A stretch of 64,000 bases of DNA from Aliiroseovarius sediminilitoris. Lineage in GTDB: Bacteria; Pseudomonadota; Alphaproteobacteria; Rhodobacterales; Rhodobacteraceae. Where the stretch lies: NCBI RefSeq assembly GCF_900109955.1, contig NZ_FOJB01000001.1, forward strand, positions 1,798,001 through 1,862,000, read 5' to 3'. Below the pieces are notes generated by a model, which did not search any database, was not told the DNA's origin, and saw only the letters and a list, made by a program, of their open reading frames with translations. Shown here piece by piece: positions 1 through 9,598 of this stretch (its first letter is position 1; each line of letters starts with the position of its first letter). The position numbers and the translations under genes are program-made.

Positions 1-45
1 ACCGCGCGTGAGGAGCAGCTTGCAAGAAGTTGATTGAAAACAGAA

Positions 46-219
46 TTAAGGTTTGAAGCGGACGCGTTCAATCTGCATCCAATCCGGCATTCCGAACATC
101 TTTTCAATTGCTACAATCAGCAAACTGATTGCGACCACAGCCAAGATCAGCTTTACCCGTTTGGCTGATGGTGGGTTGCGCGCCCATCTTGACATGCGCA
201 TGAACCAACGTGGGTTCAT
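46..219 (-). CDS. Small single-pass membrane protein downstream of hpt
   Basis: A 57-residue reading frame begins 3 bases after the hpt stop codon, so it is probably translated from the same transcript. Residues 22-38 form one hydrophobic segment (start VKLILAVV), preceded by a strongly basic N-terminus, which suggests a single membrane helix with the N-terminus inside. The C-terminal tail is short and polar. No enzyme motif is visible. Similar short proteins after hpt occur in Rhodobacterales as far as I recall, but function is unknown. It is below the size that simple gene finders report. Confidence 0.6.
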   Translation of the reverse strand: MNPRWFMRMSRWARNPPSAKRVKLILAVVAISLLIVAIEKMFGMPDWMQIERVRFKP

Positions 220-222
220 GGT

Positions 223-768
223 TCAGTCTTCATCCAGAAACCGCACCTTGCCGATATGCGGCAGATTGCGGTCGCGCTGTGCGAAGTCGATGCCATAGCC
301 CACCACGAATTCGTCCGGGATGTCAAACCCGATCCAGTCGGCGCAGATGTCGACCTCGCGGCGGGAGGGTTTGTCCAACAGCGCGATGGTCTTCAGTTTG
401 CGCGGGGATTTGGCCTTCAACAGTCCAACGACATGTTTCAGGGTGAAGCCAGTATCGACAATATCCTCGACCACCAGCACGTCACGCCCCGAAATCTCGC
501 CGCGTAAGTCTTTGAGAATGCGCACTTCACGGCTGCTTTCAGTCGAATCTCCGTAGGACGAAGCCTCCAGAAAATCGACTTCGACCGGCAGATCCAATTC
601 CCGGACAACATCGGCGATGAAGACAAAGGATCCGCGCAGCAGCCCCACGACCACCAGCTTGTCGGTGCCCTTGAACTCGTCTTGGATCTCCTGCGCCAGC
701 TCTTCAACCCGTGCCGCAATCTGCTTGGCCGAGATCATCGTGTCGATGACATATGGTCGCTGTGCCAT
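223..768 (-). CDS. hpt: Hypoxanthine phosphoribosyltransferase
   Basis: Transfers phosphoribose from PRPP to hypoxanthine or guanine to make IMP or GMP in the cytoplasmic purine salvage pathway. The 181-residue protein has the family's normal length. It shows the PRPP-binding loop VVEDIVDTG at about residues 99-107, the GLLRGS loop at 42-47 that contacts pyrophosphate, and the flexible-loop motif near residue 70 (SSYGD). The start at MAQRPYV was chosen because homologous sequence begins there; the frame stays open upstream through an antisense region of the next gene. It is divergent from the RatA/COQ10 gene and followed by a small membrane-protein gene. Confidence 0.95.
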   Translation of the reverse strand: MAQRPYVIDTMISAKQIAARVEELAQEIQDEFKGTDKLVVVGLLRGSFVFIADVVRELDLPVEVDFLEASSYGDSTESSREVRILKDLRGEISGRDVLVVEDIVDTGFTLKHVVGLLKAKSPRKLKTIALLDKPSRREVDICADWIGFDIPDEFVVGYGIDFAQRDRNLPHIGKVRFLDED

Positions 769-837
769 GTCTTCCCCCTTGATTTCCGGTCGTATTCCTA
801 GGACATGTGCGGGCAAGTGAGAAGGGAAAACGTCGTC

Positions 838-1308
838 ATGCCGACACATGGTGAAAAACGCGTCCTGCCATATACGGCCGAGCAGATGTATGATCTGGTG
901 GCAGATGTGGGTCGATATCCCGAGTTTCTGCCATGGAATTCCGCCGCGCGTGTGCGTCGTATCACGCCTCAGCCGGATGGGCGCGACCTGATGGACGCCG
1001 ATCTGGTGATCAGTTTCAAGGTGTTTCGCGAACGTTTTGCCAGCCGGGTCTGGTTGGACAAAGAAGGGCAACGGATCGACACAGAATATTTGGACGGCCC
1101 CTTCAAATATTTGAAATCCCATTGGATATTTCATCCGCATCCGGATGGGTGTGAGGTAGAGTTTTTCGTGGACTTCGAATTCAAGAGCGCGATTTTGCAA
1201 AAGGTGATCGGGCTTGTGTTCAACGAAGCGATGCACCGGATCGTCGCGGCGTTCGAGACGCGCGCCTCAGCGCTTTACACCCCACAAGGCCAGACCCCGC
1301 TCGCCTAG
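838..1308 (+). CDS. RatA/COQ10-type START-domain protein (SRPBCC fold)
   Basis: A 156-residue protein of the polyketide cyclase/START family that includes mitochondrial Coq10 (ubiquinone binding) and bacterial RatA. The family hallmark at the N-terminus is visible: a [22 protein letters not shown] segment at about residues 12-33 (only part quoted from memory of the family as diagnostic). Automated annotation often calls these RatA toxins, but in alphaproteobacteria a role in quinone handling is at least as likely. No antitoxin partner lies next to it. Start MPTHGEK is preferred over an in-frame GTG upstream because homology begins here. Confidence 0.85.
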   Translation: MPTHGEKRVLPYTAEQMYDLVADVGRYPEFLPWNSAARVRRITPQPDGRDLMDADLVISFKVFRERFASRVWLDKEGQRIDTEYLDGPFKYLKSHWIFHPHPDGCEVEFFVDFEFKSAILQKVIGLVFNEAMHRIVAAFETRASALYTPQGQTPLA

Positions 1309-1323
1309 GGGCGCGGTTCTTCG

Positions 1324-3273
1324 TCAGCTTTGCCGCCGTTTCGGTGCGCTGTCACCACCCTTGGCTTTTGCGATCGCCTTGGCGGCAGCACGGGCCCTGT
1401 TTTTCTTGCTGGACGCTTTACCTTTCGGCGGGGGTGGCCCTTTTTTACCGTCGGTCGGGCGTTTACCCTTGGGCTTGTCGCCATCAGGTTTGGGTGCCTT
1501 GCGGGGTTTCCGATCCTCGTCCTTCGACTTGGCATAGGGTTTGACCGGACGATCTGCGTCCTTGTCGTCTTTCCACTTGTGCTTGGGGTTGGATTTGCGT
1601 TCGGACGGCGCGGCAGTCTTGACCGGCCCTTTGCGGTGCGGCTTCGGGTCCGCCTTGTCAAACTTGCGTGGCTTGCCACGCGGCGCAGGTTTGCCGGTGC
1701 GCCCAAGATCCGGGTGGGTGTCCAAACGTTCGACGGCAAATGTTTCGATCGTCATGCCTGCGCCGAGGGTGGAAAGGAACCCGTCGACCTGAGCCTCCTT
1801 CACCTCGAAATAGGATTTATCGTCCTGAATGCGAATGGCCCCGATGTCGTTGCGGGTGATATTGCCCGCCTTGCACAGCATCGGCAGCAAGTGGCGCGGA
1901 TCGGCCCCCTGTTCCCGCCCTTTGGCAAGGGTGAACCAGACGCTTGGCCCAAACGGCTTGCGCTCTTCAGGTTTGGCGTTGGTCGCTGACAGCTCTTCCG
2001 GGGCGGCATGGGCCGTGTGGTAAAGCTGAAGATAGGCTGTGGCCAATTGAGCGGGGGTGAATTTCGCCACCAGCTCTTCGGCCAAGGCGGCCTCGTTCGC
2101 GGTCGGCTCCTGCGTCCAGACCTCATCTTCCAGAATGCGCTTTTGATCTTCGGCATGAACCTCTTGTGCGGAAGGGGCAGGGCCCCAGTCTGCGGTCAGC
2201 TTGGCAAAGCGCAAGAGGCGTTCGGCCTTTTTGCGCGATGCGGGCGGCACAATCAGCGTGCTGACCCCTTTGCGCCCGGCACGCCCGGTGCGGCCCGACC
2301 GGTGCAGGAGGGTTTCGTGGTTGTTGGGCAGTTCGGCGTGAATCACCAGATCCAGCTTCGGCAGGTCGATGCCGCGCGCCGCCACGTCGGTTGCCACACA
2401 GATCCGTGCCCGACCGTCGCGCATGGATTGCAGCGCGTTTGACCGTTCGTTCTGGGTCAACTCACCAGACAGAGCCACGACGGAAAAGCCACGGTTCGAC
2501 AGGCGGGTGGCCAACCTGCTGACCATCGCACGGGTGTTGCAGAAGATGATGGCATTGGGAGCTTCAAAGAAGCGCAGCACGTTGATGATCGCGTTTTCAC
2601 CATCACGGGGGGCCACGGCCATGGCGCGATATTCAATATCGCTGTGCTGACTTTTCTCGGCCACGGTGGTTACACGTTGCGCGTCTTTCTGATAACGCGC
2701 GGCAAGGGTCGCGATGCTTTTCGGCACGGTTGCGGAGAACAGCAGGGTTTGGCGATCTTCGGGGGTTTCGTCCAGAATGAACTCAAGATCTTCGCGGAAA
2801 CCCAGATCGAGCATTTCGTCTGCCTCGTCCAGCACCACACTGCATAATGCTGACAGATCAATCGAGCCGCGCATGACGTGGTCGCGCAAACGCCCCGGCG
2901 TGGCGACGACGATATGCGCGCCACGGGCCAAGGCGCGACGTTCATCGCGCATATCCATCCCGCCCACGCAGGACGCCACAACCGCTCCGGTCTTGGCAAA
3001 CAGCCAGTTCAGCTCGCGTTTGACCTGCATGGCCAGTTCGCGCGTCGGGGCGATCACCAGACCCAGCGGGCTTGCGGCCGGTCCGAACTGATCGTCCTCT
3101 CCCAACAGAACCGGTGCGATGGACAGGCCGAAGCCTACGGTTTTTCCCGATCCGGTTTGTGCCGACACCAGCAGGTCCGCGCCTTCCAGCGCGGGGTCGG
3201 ACACGGCGGTCTGGACCGGTGTCAGTGTGTCATATCCGCGCTCGGCAAGCGCGTCAGAGATAAGCTGTTTCAC
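1324..3273 (-). CDS. DEAD-box ATP-dependent RNA helicase with DbpA-like RNA-binding domain
   Basis: A 649-residue RNA helicase. The Walker A motif AQTGSGKT ends at residue 45, DEAD is at 149-152, SAT at 180-182, and the arginine-finger motif HRSGRTGR at 324-331, so both RecA-like domains are complete. After them, residues about 460-540 resemble the DbpA/CsdA RNA-binding domain (positions containing RHLLPMLCKAGNI). The last 100 residues are a Lys/Pro-rich, low-complexity basic tail that probably binds RNA non-specifically. The arrangement suits a DeaD/CsdA-like factor in ribosome assembly or RNA decay; exact substrate is not shown. Monocistronic by context. Confidence 0.93.
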   Translation of the reverse strand: MKQLISDALAERGYDTLTPVQTAVSDPALEGADLLVSAQTGSGKTVGFGLSIAPVLLGEDDQFGPAASPLGLVIAPTRELAMQVKRELNWLFAKTGAVVASCVGGMDMRDERRALARGAHIVVATPGRLRDHVMRGSIDLSALCSVVLDEADEMLDLGFREDLEFILDETPEDRQTLLFSATVPKSIATLAARYQKDAQRVTTVAEKSQHSDIEYRAMAVAPRDGENAIINVLRFFEAPNAIIFCNTRAMVSRLATRLSNRGFSVVALSGELTQNERSNALQSMRDGRARICVATDVAARGIDLPKLDLVIHAELPNNHETLLHRSGRTGRAGRKGVSTLIVPPASRKKAERLLRFAKLTADWGPAPSAQEVHAEDQKRILEDEVWTQEPTANEAALAEELVAKFTPAQLATAYLQLYHTAHAAPEELSATNAKPEERKPFGPSVWFTLAKGREQGADPRHLLPMLCKAGNITRNDIGAIRIQDDKSYFEVKEAQVDGFLSTLGAGMTIETFAVERLDTHPDLGRTGKPAPRGKPRKFDKADPKPHRKGPVKTAAPSERKSNPKHKWKDDKDADRPVKPYAKSKDEDRKPRKAPKPDGDKPKGKRPTDGKKGPPPPKGKASSKKNRARAAAKAIAKAKGGDSAPKRRQS

Positions 3274-3397
3274 GGGCGATCAATTCTGTTCTGTTGGGCA
3301 GGGCAAGATGGGCGATGATGTGCTGTGGCCCTGCGGTATTGGATGCGAAAGCGGGCTGATAGCCTGTCCGCCCGCGAATGTATAGCGCAATAACGCG

Positions 3398-4336
3398 TCA
3401 GTCGGGGTCCGATAGCGGGTGATGGGTCAGAACAAGGTCTTTCAGACGTTCTTCCAACACATGGGTATAGATCTCGGTGGTGGAGATGTCGGCATGGCCC
3501 AGAAGGGTTTGGATCGAGCGCAGGTCAGCGCCATGGGCCAGCAGATGCGTGGCGAAGGCATGGCGCAGGCGATGGGGCGTTACCGCCGAGGGCGCGACGC
3601 CGGCGGCCACGGCAATTTCTTTGATCAGCCCATAGAAACGATGCCGGGTCAGATGGCCGCTTTTTCCACCAGACGGAAACAAAAATGGCGACGGCTTCGC
3701 GCCGGTTTTTGCGCGCGCCTCCTCCTCGGCCTGATCGCGGGTCGCAAGCCAGACGGCCAGCGCATCGCGGGACGGGGCGGACAGCGGCACCATGCGTTCC
3801 TTGCCACCCTTGCCCCTGACCAGCAGCATATGTGGTTCGCCCCGCGCGGCAGCGACGGGCAGCGAGACAAGCTCGCTGACCCGCATACCGGTCGCATAGA
3901 TCAATTCCATCAGGCAGGTGTTCCGTTGCTTGTCCATCGGGCTGCGACCGTAATCGCGCGCGGTGGTCAATAGCGCGTCAACCTGATCTTCGCTCAGGAT
4001 CTTCGGCAGGGATTTCGACCGTCCCGGCCCCCGGATCTTGATTGCCGGGTTGTCTTTGCGCCAGCCTTCTTCGTAGGCAAACCGATATAATTGCTTGATG
4101 GCAGACAGGCGACGGGCGCGGGTGGATTGGGCCAGTCCCATCGTGTCGCAATCCACCATGAAAGCCTCGATATCGGCGCGGGCAATGTCGGCAAAGCCCA
4201 TCCCCCTGTCGTCCGCAAATTCGGCAAACCCTTTCAGGTCGCGCCCATAGGCCAAAAGCGTGTTCTCGGACGCGTCAAGTTCGGCCGCCTGTGCGTCCAG
4301 AAAGGTCGAAATCCAGCGGGCGTGGTCGGCGTTCAT
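3398..4336 (-). CDS. xerD: Site-specific tyrosine recombinase XerD
   Basis: Resolves chromosome dimers at dif together with XerC. The 312-residue protein has an N-terminal SAM-like core-binding domain (about 1-95) and a catalytic domain with all expected residues: R152 (ATGMRVSEL), K176 in the RGKGGKE beta-hairpin, H255 and R258 in HRLRH, H281 in LLGHADI, and nucleophile Y290 in TEIYTHV. Length and the SLPKILSEDQV segment fit XerD better than XerC. Its start codon overlaps the stop of the upstream exported-protein gene by 4 bases (ATGA), indicating coupled translation. No mobile-element signature surrounds it, so an integrase reading is unlikely. Confidence 0.93.
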   Translation of the reverse strand: MNADHARWISTFLDAQAAELDASENTLLAYGRDLKGFAEFADDRGMGFADIARADIEAFMVDCDTMGLAQSTRARRLSAIKQLYRFAYEEGWRKDNPAIKIRGPGRSKSLPKILSEDQVDALLTTARDYGRSPMDKQRNTCLMELIYATGMRVSELVSLPVAAARGEPHMLLVRGKGGKERMVPLSAPSRDALAVWLATRDQAEEEARAKTGAKPSPFLFPSGGKSGHLTRHRFYGLIKEIAVAAGVAPSAVTPHRLRHAFATHLLAHGADLRSIQTLLGHADISTTEIYTHVLEERLKDLVLTHHPLSDPD

Positions 4337-5946
4337 CCGCGCCTCTCAAGGATCAGGAATTCAAGCGCGGCCTGACGGGCAACCTGTTCCAGCCCCACTT
4401 GTCGGAAAAAGGCCAGCGCATCGGTCAGCTCATCCAGATCGCCATTGCTGCCCGCAGTGAACAGCTCGATCGCGCGCAAGATGGCTTCGCCCAGTCGATC
4501 CTGTTCGACGAGCGAGCGCAGGCGGACCGGCAGGGCGGTGGCCGAGAACCCCTCCAACACCGCGCGGGTGCGATCGTCAATCGGCGACAGGTCAGCGGTT
4601 TGACCGCGGGCGATCCCCAAAAGAATCGGGGCAAGCGCGTCGCCTGGGCTTGGTTGTGCGGCCTCGGCCACCTGTTCATATTGCGCCGACAGAAGCCCGA
4701 GTCGCAGCGCAATGTCCCCCGCATTTCCCGGCAGATTACGCGTGGCAAGATCGGGGCCGAGCAGCTGCGCAAAGGGGACTTCCAGACCGCTTTCTTCCAG
4801 GTGTGGCCACAGGTTCAGAACCGCGCGCGCCGTTTTGTCGTCATCCTGTGCGGCCAGGGCGGTTTCGACGCGCTTCACCGCGCTCATCCGGTCCCAGATG
4901 CCGCCGGACGCTGCGGGCTTGCGTTCGGAATACAGCCCCAATAGCTGGTTTTCGGTGACGGCACCCACACGGGCCAATCGTTCACCCGCCTCGGCCCGAG
5001 CCTTCCAGCCGATATTTGCGCGCAAGTCGGATTGCGCGAAGGCCAGCGGCAGGGATGCGGTGTTGATATGCAGCCCAATGGCTTCGAACATGCGGAATGT
5101 CAGGGGCGAGGGGTGATCAGGTCGGGGCAGGTCGGGTTCACCTTCAAACAGGTCCGGGTCAAGAAACCGCGCGAGCAGAGCATCCTCTTCATCACTGATA
5201 TATCCCAGCGCCCGTCCAGTTTCCAAGGTCAGCACAGCGGCATCCCAATCGCCGCTTCGTGCAAGACAGAAAACCCGTGCTGGATAGGTGGGACTAAGCT
5301 CGGGCGTGGCGCGCAGTGTTGTGCATTGCAAGTCTTCGTTGCCCAGCAGAAGCGCGGTATCGAAGGCACGACGAAAAACGCGGGGATTCACCGAACCGGA
5401 ACGGGACAGCAATGCCTCGGCCTGGTCCAGTGCACCCAGCGACAACAGCCGGTCGACCCGAGCCAGAAACAGGCGATCTTCGCCCGCGCTGGCCCCTTTG
5501 GGAGGATCAAGTTCGGCCAGCATCAGCTTTTGAAGCAGGCTTTGCATCGCCGGCTGTAAATCCAGATCAAGCGCCGCAATGCGGCGTGCAAGATCATCGG
5601 GGCGTGACAGACCCCAAAGGTCACGCGGCAACCCTGTCACCACACCGGGTAACAATCCGACCGCATCTAAAACCGGCGTTTCCAACAGTGCCATTGTCAC
5701 CTCGGCGACAGAGGCTCCGGTGCTTGTGGCCGGTTCATCCAATGCCGGGGGCAGGATAGCGCTCTCGGATGACGGGGGCGGCAGCGCGATACTGTCTGAA
5801 AGCCAGTCGATGGCAGACAAGGGACCAGCCCCTTGCGGAGTCTGTGCCGTAGTAGGGGACGCCAAACTGCTTAGAACACACAACAGCGCGCCGCTCAGGT
5901 AAGCGGCGCGTCCTGATTGTCCGTCCCGTCGCCGCTCAGCCACCAT
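4333..5946 (-). CDS. Conserved exported helical-repeat protein of unknown function
   Basis: A 537-residue protein with a basic N-terminus followed by a hydrophobic stretch (about residues 15-34, LSGALLCVLSSLASPTTAQ) that looks like a Sec signal peptide ending at TAQ. The rest is Ala/Leu-rich and mostly helical, with segments reminiscent of TPR/SEL1-like solenoids (for example around 165-260), but no firm domain can be assigned. It overlaps xerD by 4 bases downstream and overlaps the small membrane-protein gene upstream by 11 bases, so the three are probably one transcript. The periplasm is the likely site. I do not recognise a named family. Confidence 0.85.
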   Translation of the reverse strand: MVAERRRDGQSGRAAYLSGALLCVLSSLASPTTAQTPQGAGPLSAIDWLSDSIALPPPSSESAILPPALDEPATSTGASVAEVTMALLETPVLDAVGLLPGVVTGLPRDLWGLSRPDDLARRIAALDLDLQPAMQSLLQKLMLAELDPPKGASAGEDRLFLARVDRLLSLGALDQAEALLSRSGSVNPRVFRRAFDTALLLGNEDLQCTTLRATPELSPTYPARVFCLARSGDWDAAVLTLETGRALGYISDEEDALLARFLDPDLFEGEPDLPRPDHPSPLTFRMFEAIGLHINTASLPLAFAQSDLRANIGWKARAEAGERLARVGAVTENQLLGLYSERKPAASGGIWDRMSAVKRVETALAAQDDDKTARAVLNLWPHLEESGLEVPFAQLLGPDLATRNLPGNAGDIALRLGLLSAQYEQVAEAAQPSPGDALAPILLGIARGQTADLSPIDDRTRAVLEGFSATALPVRLRSLVEQDRLGEAILRAIELFTAGSNGDLDELTDALAFFRQVGLEQVARQAALEFLILERRG

Positions 5947-6073
5947 TCAGCGTCACAGTACTGCTTTGCGGTGCGGTCCTTGGTGCCATGTCGCCAAAGA
6001 ACGCGAAACCGGTCAGCCCGATAAAGCCAACGATTGCCAAGAAGAATATAAGCTTGATCAAACGGATCAGCAT
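5936..6073 (-). CDS. Small single-pass membrane protein
   Basis: A 45-residue frame starting MLIRLIKLIFF with one hydrophobic helix (residues 3-27) and a short polar tail ending TVTLNGG. A longer in-frame start exists at 6196, but that extension would run into the divergent aroK gene, so the short start is preferred. The last 11 bases overlap the start of the exported-protein gene. The type resembles short conserved Rhodobacterales proteins found between xerD and aroK. Function unknown. Confidence 0.6.
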   Translation of the reverse strand: MLIRLIKLIFFLAIVGFIGLTGFAFFGDMAPRTAPQSSTVTLNGG

Positions 6074-6123
6074 GTCGTTCCACCCATTTTCTGCCTCAAG
6101 TGGTGTTTTGTCTGATTTTATAT

Positions 6124-6735
6124 ATGGCATTTTCTGTAAGATCACGCCATTCAGGAAAGAAATCCGAATTTGGGCAAGTGGGCGCCGTTTTGCCATTCAA
6201 GTTGAAGAAATCCATCGTCATGGTTGGCATGATGGGTGCGGGCAAGACCGCGGTCGGACAGGCGGTGGCCAACCGTCTGCATGTGCCGTTTCTGGACAGT
6301 GACGAAGAAATCGTGCGGGCTGCCAACATGTCGATCGCAGAGATTTTCGAACGGGATGGCGAAGAATTCTTTCGCAAGCGCGAATCAGAGGTGATTGGCC
6401 GCCTTCTGGACACGGAACGCGCGGTGCTGTCCACGGGTGGTGGCGCATTCATGTCCGAGCAGAATCGGAACATGATCTCGGAGCGGGGTGTGGCGGTGTG
6501 GCTGAACGCCGATCTTGATTTGCTATGGTCACGGGTCAAACACAAGGACACCCGCCCCCTGTTGCGCACTGCAAATCCCAAGGTGACCTTGACTGAAATC
6601 TATGACACCCGTGTTCCCGTCTATGCTCAGGCCGATCTGTCGGTAGAGGCACAGCGCGATTTTACGATTGCAGATATGGCAAATGCGGTGGTGGCGGCGT
6701 TGCTGACACGCCCCGATGTGCTTGAGGAGACCTGA
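6124..6735 (+). CDS. aroK: Shikimate kinase
   Basis: Phosphorylates shikimate to shikimate 3-phosphate with ATP in the aromatic amino-acid pathway. The P-loop GMMGAGKTAVG lies just after the start; DSDEEI (shikimate/Mg binding) and STGGGAF follow, and RPLLR marks the LID region. The start is uncertain: ATG at 6124 is given, but an ATG-like start at 6100 and a GTG at 6178 are in frame, and homologues usually begin about 5-10 residues before the P-loop strand, favouring the GTG. It is followed by aroB after 1 base, a common aroKB operon. Confidence 0.93.
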   Translation: MAFSVRSRHSGKKSEFGQVGAVLPFKLKKSIVMVGMMGAGKTAVGQAVANRLHVPFLDSDEEIVRAANMSIAEIFERDGEEFFRKRESEVIGRLLDTERAVLSTGGGAFMSEQNRNMISERGVAVWLNADLDLLWSRVKHKDTRPLLRTANPKVTLTEIYDTRVPVYAQADLSVEAQRDFTIADMANAVVAALLTRPDVLEET

Positions 6736-6736
6736 T

Positions 6737-7849
6737 ATGACCACGGTTCATGTGCCACTTGGTGATCGCGCTTATGACGTGCGGATCGGACCCGGGCTGT
6801 TGTCGCGGGCGGGTGTAGAGATTGCGCCTCTGCTGAACCGGCCAAGGGTCTGGATCGTGACGGAACAGACTGTCGCGGGGCTGCATCTTGCAACGCTTCA
6901 GGATGGTCTGTCGGCCGAGGGGATTGACTCGGAAGCCCTGATATTACCGCCTGGCGAGGGAACGAAAAGCTGGCCTTACCTGACACAAACTGTCGAATGG
7001 TTATTGGATGAACGGGTCGAGCGTAACGACGTTGTCATCGCTTTTGGTGGCGGCGTTATCGGTGATCTGGTGGGGTTTGCTGCCGCAATCCTTCGCCGTG
7101 GCGTGCGCTTTGTGCAATTGCCCACCTCGCTGCTCGCGCAGGTCGACAGTTCGGTCGGGGGCAAGACCGGGATAAATGCGCCGCAAGGTAAGAACCTGAT
7201 CGGTGCCTTTCATCAACCTTCTCTGGTTCTGGCCGATATCGAGGCGTTGGGGACGCTGAGCCCGCGCGATTTTCTGGCCGGTTACGGCGAGGTCGTGAAA
7301 TATGGCGGGCTGGGCGACGGCGCGTTCTTCGAATGGCTTGAGGTCAACGGCCCGGCACTGGCCGCGGGCGATATGGAACTGCGTGAAGAGGCCGTGCGCC
7401 GATCCGTCCAGATGAAAGCCGACATCGTGGTGCGCGACGAGACCGAGCAGGGGGATCGCGCCCTTCTGAACCTTGGTCACACGTTCGGCCATGCGCTCGA
7501 GGCGGCAACGGGTTATTCCGACCGTCTGCTCCATGGTGAAGGCGTCGCCATCGGGTGCGTGTTGGCGTTCGAAACGTCGGCTCGGTTGGGGCTGATCAGT
7601 CAGGAAAGCCCGTCGCGATTCCGTCAACATCTGGCGGCGATGGACATGAAAAAGGACCTGTCCGATATTGCAGGCGATCTGCCGGACACAGACGGTTTGA
7701 TCACACTGATGGGGCAGGACAAGAAGGTCGAGCAGGGCAAGCTGCGGTTCATCCTTGCCCGCGCCATTGGGGATGCTTTCGTGGCCGATGACGTTGATAT
7801 GGACGTTGTGCGCGCGGTTCTGGATGAGGCGTTGGCCGGACGGGCCTAG
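6737..7849 (+). CDS. aroB: 3-dehydroquinate synthase
   Basis: Converts DAHP to 3-dehydroquinate, the second step of the shikimate pathway, using NAD and a divalent metal. The 370-residue protein shows the NAD-binding FGGGVIGD at about 103-110, [11 protein letters not shown] at 137-146 and the metal-ligand segment [12 protein letters not shown], with a further metal-ligand histidine in LLHGEGV. Start ATG 6737 lies 1 base after the aroK stop, with a strong GAGGAGA ribosome binding site inside the aroK end. Translation of the pair is therefore coupled. Confidence 0.96.
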   Translation: MTTVHVPLGDRAYDVRIGPGLLSRAGVEIAPLLNRPRVWIVTEQTVAGLHLATLQDGLSAEGIDSEALILPPGEGTKSWPYLTQTVEWLLDERVERNDVVIAFGGGVIGDLVGFAAAILRRGVRFVQLPTSLLAQVDSSVGGKTGINAPQGKNLIGAFHQPSLVLADIEALGTLSPRDFLAGYGEVVKYGGLGDGAFFEWLEVNGPALAAGDMELREEAVRRSVQMKADIVVRDETEQGDRALLNLGHTFGHALEAATGYSDRLLHGEGVAIGCVLAFETSARLGLISQESPSRFRQHLAAMDMKKDLSDIAGDLPDTDGLITLMGQDKKVEQGKLRFILARAIGDAFVADDVDMDVVRAVLDEALAGRA

Positions 7850-7850
7850 G

Positions 7851-7877
7851 AAAACAGCCGCCCAAAAAGGACGGCTG
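7851..7877. terminator. Hairpin between convergent aroB and ssb
   Basis: CAGCCG and CGGCTG form a 6-bp stem around an A-rich loop. On the minus strand the stem is followed by TTTT, which suits termination of ssb; on the plus strand a T-rich tract follows within about 10 bases. It probably serves both convergent genes. Confidence 0.5.
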
Positions 7878-7898
7878 CTTGTGTCTTTTCAGATGTCA

Positions 7899-8369
7899 TC
7901 AGAACGGGATTTCATCGTCGAACCCGCCGCCCGCAGGCGCGGCGCCGGGATCTCCTCCGCCATAGACACCCTGATTGCCATCACCCTGATTGCCGCCCCC
8001 TTGGCCACCGCCTTCGCCGCGCCCATCAAGCATGGTCAATGTGCCGTCAAATCCTTGCAGCACCACCTCGGTCGAATAGCGGTCGTTACCGGATTGGTCT
8101 TGCCATTTGCGGGTTTGCAGTTTGCCTTCGACGAAAACTTTCGACCCTTTGCGCAAATATTGCTCGCAAATGCGCACCAGACCTTCCTGGAAGATCGCAA
8201 CCGAATGCCACTCGGTTTTCTCGCGCCGCTCGCCCGTTTGTTTGTCTTTCCAGGTTTCCGACGTGGCGATACGCAGGTTGCACACCTTGCCACCGTTCTG
8301 GAATGTGCGCACTTCCGGGTCAGCGCCCAGATTGCCGATGAGCATGACCTTGTTAAGCGAACCCGCCAT
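7899..8369 (-). CDS. ssb: Single-stranded DNA-binding protein
   Basis: Coats single-stranded DNA during replication, recombination and repair. The 156-residue protein has an N-terminal OB fold (residues about 1-110; start [15 protein letters not shown]), a Gly/Gln-rich flexible linker (about 115-148), and the acidic C-terminal tip DDEIPF that docks partner proteins (usual form DDDIPF). Length is typical. It is divergent from the lytic transglycosylase gene; no LexA-type box was seen in the 210-base intergenic region. Confidence 0.97.
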   Translation of the reverse strand: MAGSLNKVMLIGNLGADPEVRTFQNGGKVCNLRIATSETWKDKQTGERREKTEWHSVAIFQEGLVRICEQYLRKGSKVFVEGKLQTRKWQDQSGNDRYSTEVVLQGFDGTLTMLDGRGEGGGQGGGNQGDGNQGVYGGGDPGAAPAGGGFDDEIPF

Positions 8370-8582
8370 CCGTCGTCCTTTCGATTCTGTAATTCGACCC
8401 CATCGTTACACCATGTGGTGGCGCAGATGAAAACGGAAATCCCGTTGACCTTGCCAGATTGGCCCGTCCAGAACAGCGGGATTTCCAAGCGTGTCAGAGC
8501 GCATCTTCGCAAAATGCCGCACCCTCTTCCCCAAAAAGACGAAGTTGCGTATATTGCGCCCGAGGATTTTCAGGGGACAGGC

Positions 8583-9191
8583 ATGTCGCGCAAGAAATTT
8601 TTGAAGACATACGGTGCCGTTTTGGGTCTTGTGGCGGGCATCAACTCGATGGGCGAGGCCGCTTTTGCAGAAAACCTGTTCTCAAGCTCGGGCGGTCGGG
8701 CGGCTTTTGCCTCGCAGACCCGTGTTCTGGATACGCGCGCGGCCCAGCAATATGCGGCCAGCACGCGCCTGATCCCCAACAAAGATGCCGTGCCGACATA
8801 TGGCATTCCGTCCTTTAACGGAAAATACAAGGGCGAGTATCTGGCGCTGGCGAAAGCCGCCGCGCTGCGCCACGGCATTCCACAAGACCTGTTCTTGCGA
8901 CTGGTGCAACAGGAAAGCGGTTGGAACCCGCGCGCGCGCAGCCATGCAGGTGCTATTGGACTGGCACAGCTTATGCCGTTCACCGCGCGCAAGTTGGGGG
9001 TCGACCCTCATAACCCCGCCCAGAATCTTGAGGGCGGCGCACGTTATCTGCGCCAGCAATATGATCGGTTCCGGTCGTGGAAATTGGCCCTTGCGGCGTA
9101 TAATGCCGGGCCGGAAGCGGTGCTGAAATATTCTGGGGTGCCGCCTTACAAAGAAACGCGCGGCTATGTCCGGGCCATTCTGGGCAGTTAG
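8583..9191 (+). CDS. Lytic transglycosylase with SLT domain
   Basis: Cleaves peptidoglycan glycan strands with formation of 1,6-anhydro sugars, in the periplasm. A signal-like segment covers residues 5-30 ([20 protein letters not shown]). The catalytic domain starts near residue 85: the catalytic glutamate is E111 in [10 protein letters not shown], followed by [10 protein letters not shown] at about 123-132 and the NAGP motif near the C-terminus. The 202-residue size is that of a minimal family 1 enzyme. The frame is open far upstream, but those codons are antisense to ssb, so the ATG at 8583 is chosen. Confidence 0.88.
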   Translation: MSRKKFLKTYGAVLGLVAGINSMGEAAFAENLFSSSGGRAAFASQTRVLDTRAAQQYAASTRLIPNKDAVPTYGIPSFNGKYKGEYLALAKAAALRHGIPQDLFLRLVQQESGWNPRARSHAGAIGLAQLMPFTARKLGVDPHNPAQNLEGGARYLRQQYDRFRSWKLALAAYNAGPEAVLKYSGVPPYKETRGYVRAILGS

Positions 9192-9200
9192 GATAGCCGC

Positions 9201-9548
9201 TCAGACAGAACGGCCATGCGGTCCGCAATAGGCGCGTTCGACCTTTGCCACCCGTAAACTGTATCGTTCATACCAGCCTTTGATCCCGAGCTTTTGCGCG
9301 ATCAAATGATCTGATACCTGTTTCCACGCCTGAATGGCGTCTTCATCTGCCCAATACGACACGGTGATCCCATGGCCCGACGCATCGCGGGTGGTTTCAG
9401 CCCCCAAAAACCCTTGCTGAGTCCGAGCAAGGTCGAAAATCTTGTCTGCCATTGCCTCGTATCCCGGCGCGGCCTTGGCCAGTTGATTGGTGAAAATCAC
9501 CGCGTAATAAGGGGGCTTTGGCAGGGGGGCGAAGCGGGATTGGGGCAT
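9201..9548 (-). CDS. Antibiotic biosynthesis monooxygenase (ABM) domain protein
   Basis: A 115-residue single-domain protein of the dimeric alpha/beta-barrel ABM family. Visible features are YYAVIFTNQL at about 14-23, the GFLGAETTRD strand and the ITVSYWADEDAIQAWK segment typical of these proteins. Substrate is unknown; family members include quinol monooxygenases and stress proteins. The start MPQSRF has AAGGACG at suitable spacing; an upstream in-frame start was rejected because it would extend into the promoter region without homology. Sits downstream of the VOC gene in the same direction, 50 bases away. Confidence 0.75.
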   Translation of the reverse strand: MPQSRFAPLPKPPYYAVIFTNQLAKAAPGYEAMADKIFDLARTQQGFLGAETTRDASGHGITVSYWADEDAIQAWKQVSDHLIAQKLGIKGWYERYSLRVAKVERAYCGPHGRSV

Positions 9549-9598
9549 CTGGACGCGTCCTTGTGAGGATCGCGCCCAGATTAGAGTGGTGGCCTTGT

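Noticed and set aside
838-1308. RatA toxin of a toxin-antitoxin pair
   Set aside because: No partner antitoxin gene; COQ10-type function is equally likely, so no toxin system is claimed.
3398-4336. Integrase marking a mobile element
   Set aside because: Catalytic pattern and context match housekeeping XerD; no att sites, tRNA or phage genes nearby.
7755-8582. Upstream extension of the lytic transglycosylase to 478 residues
   Set aside because: It is antisense to ssb and carries no homology.
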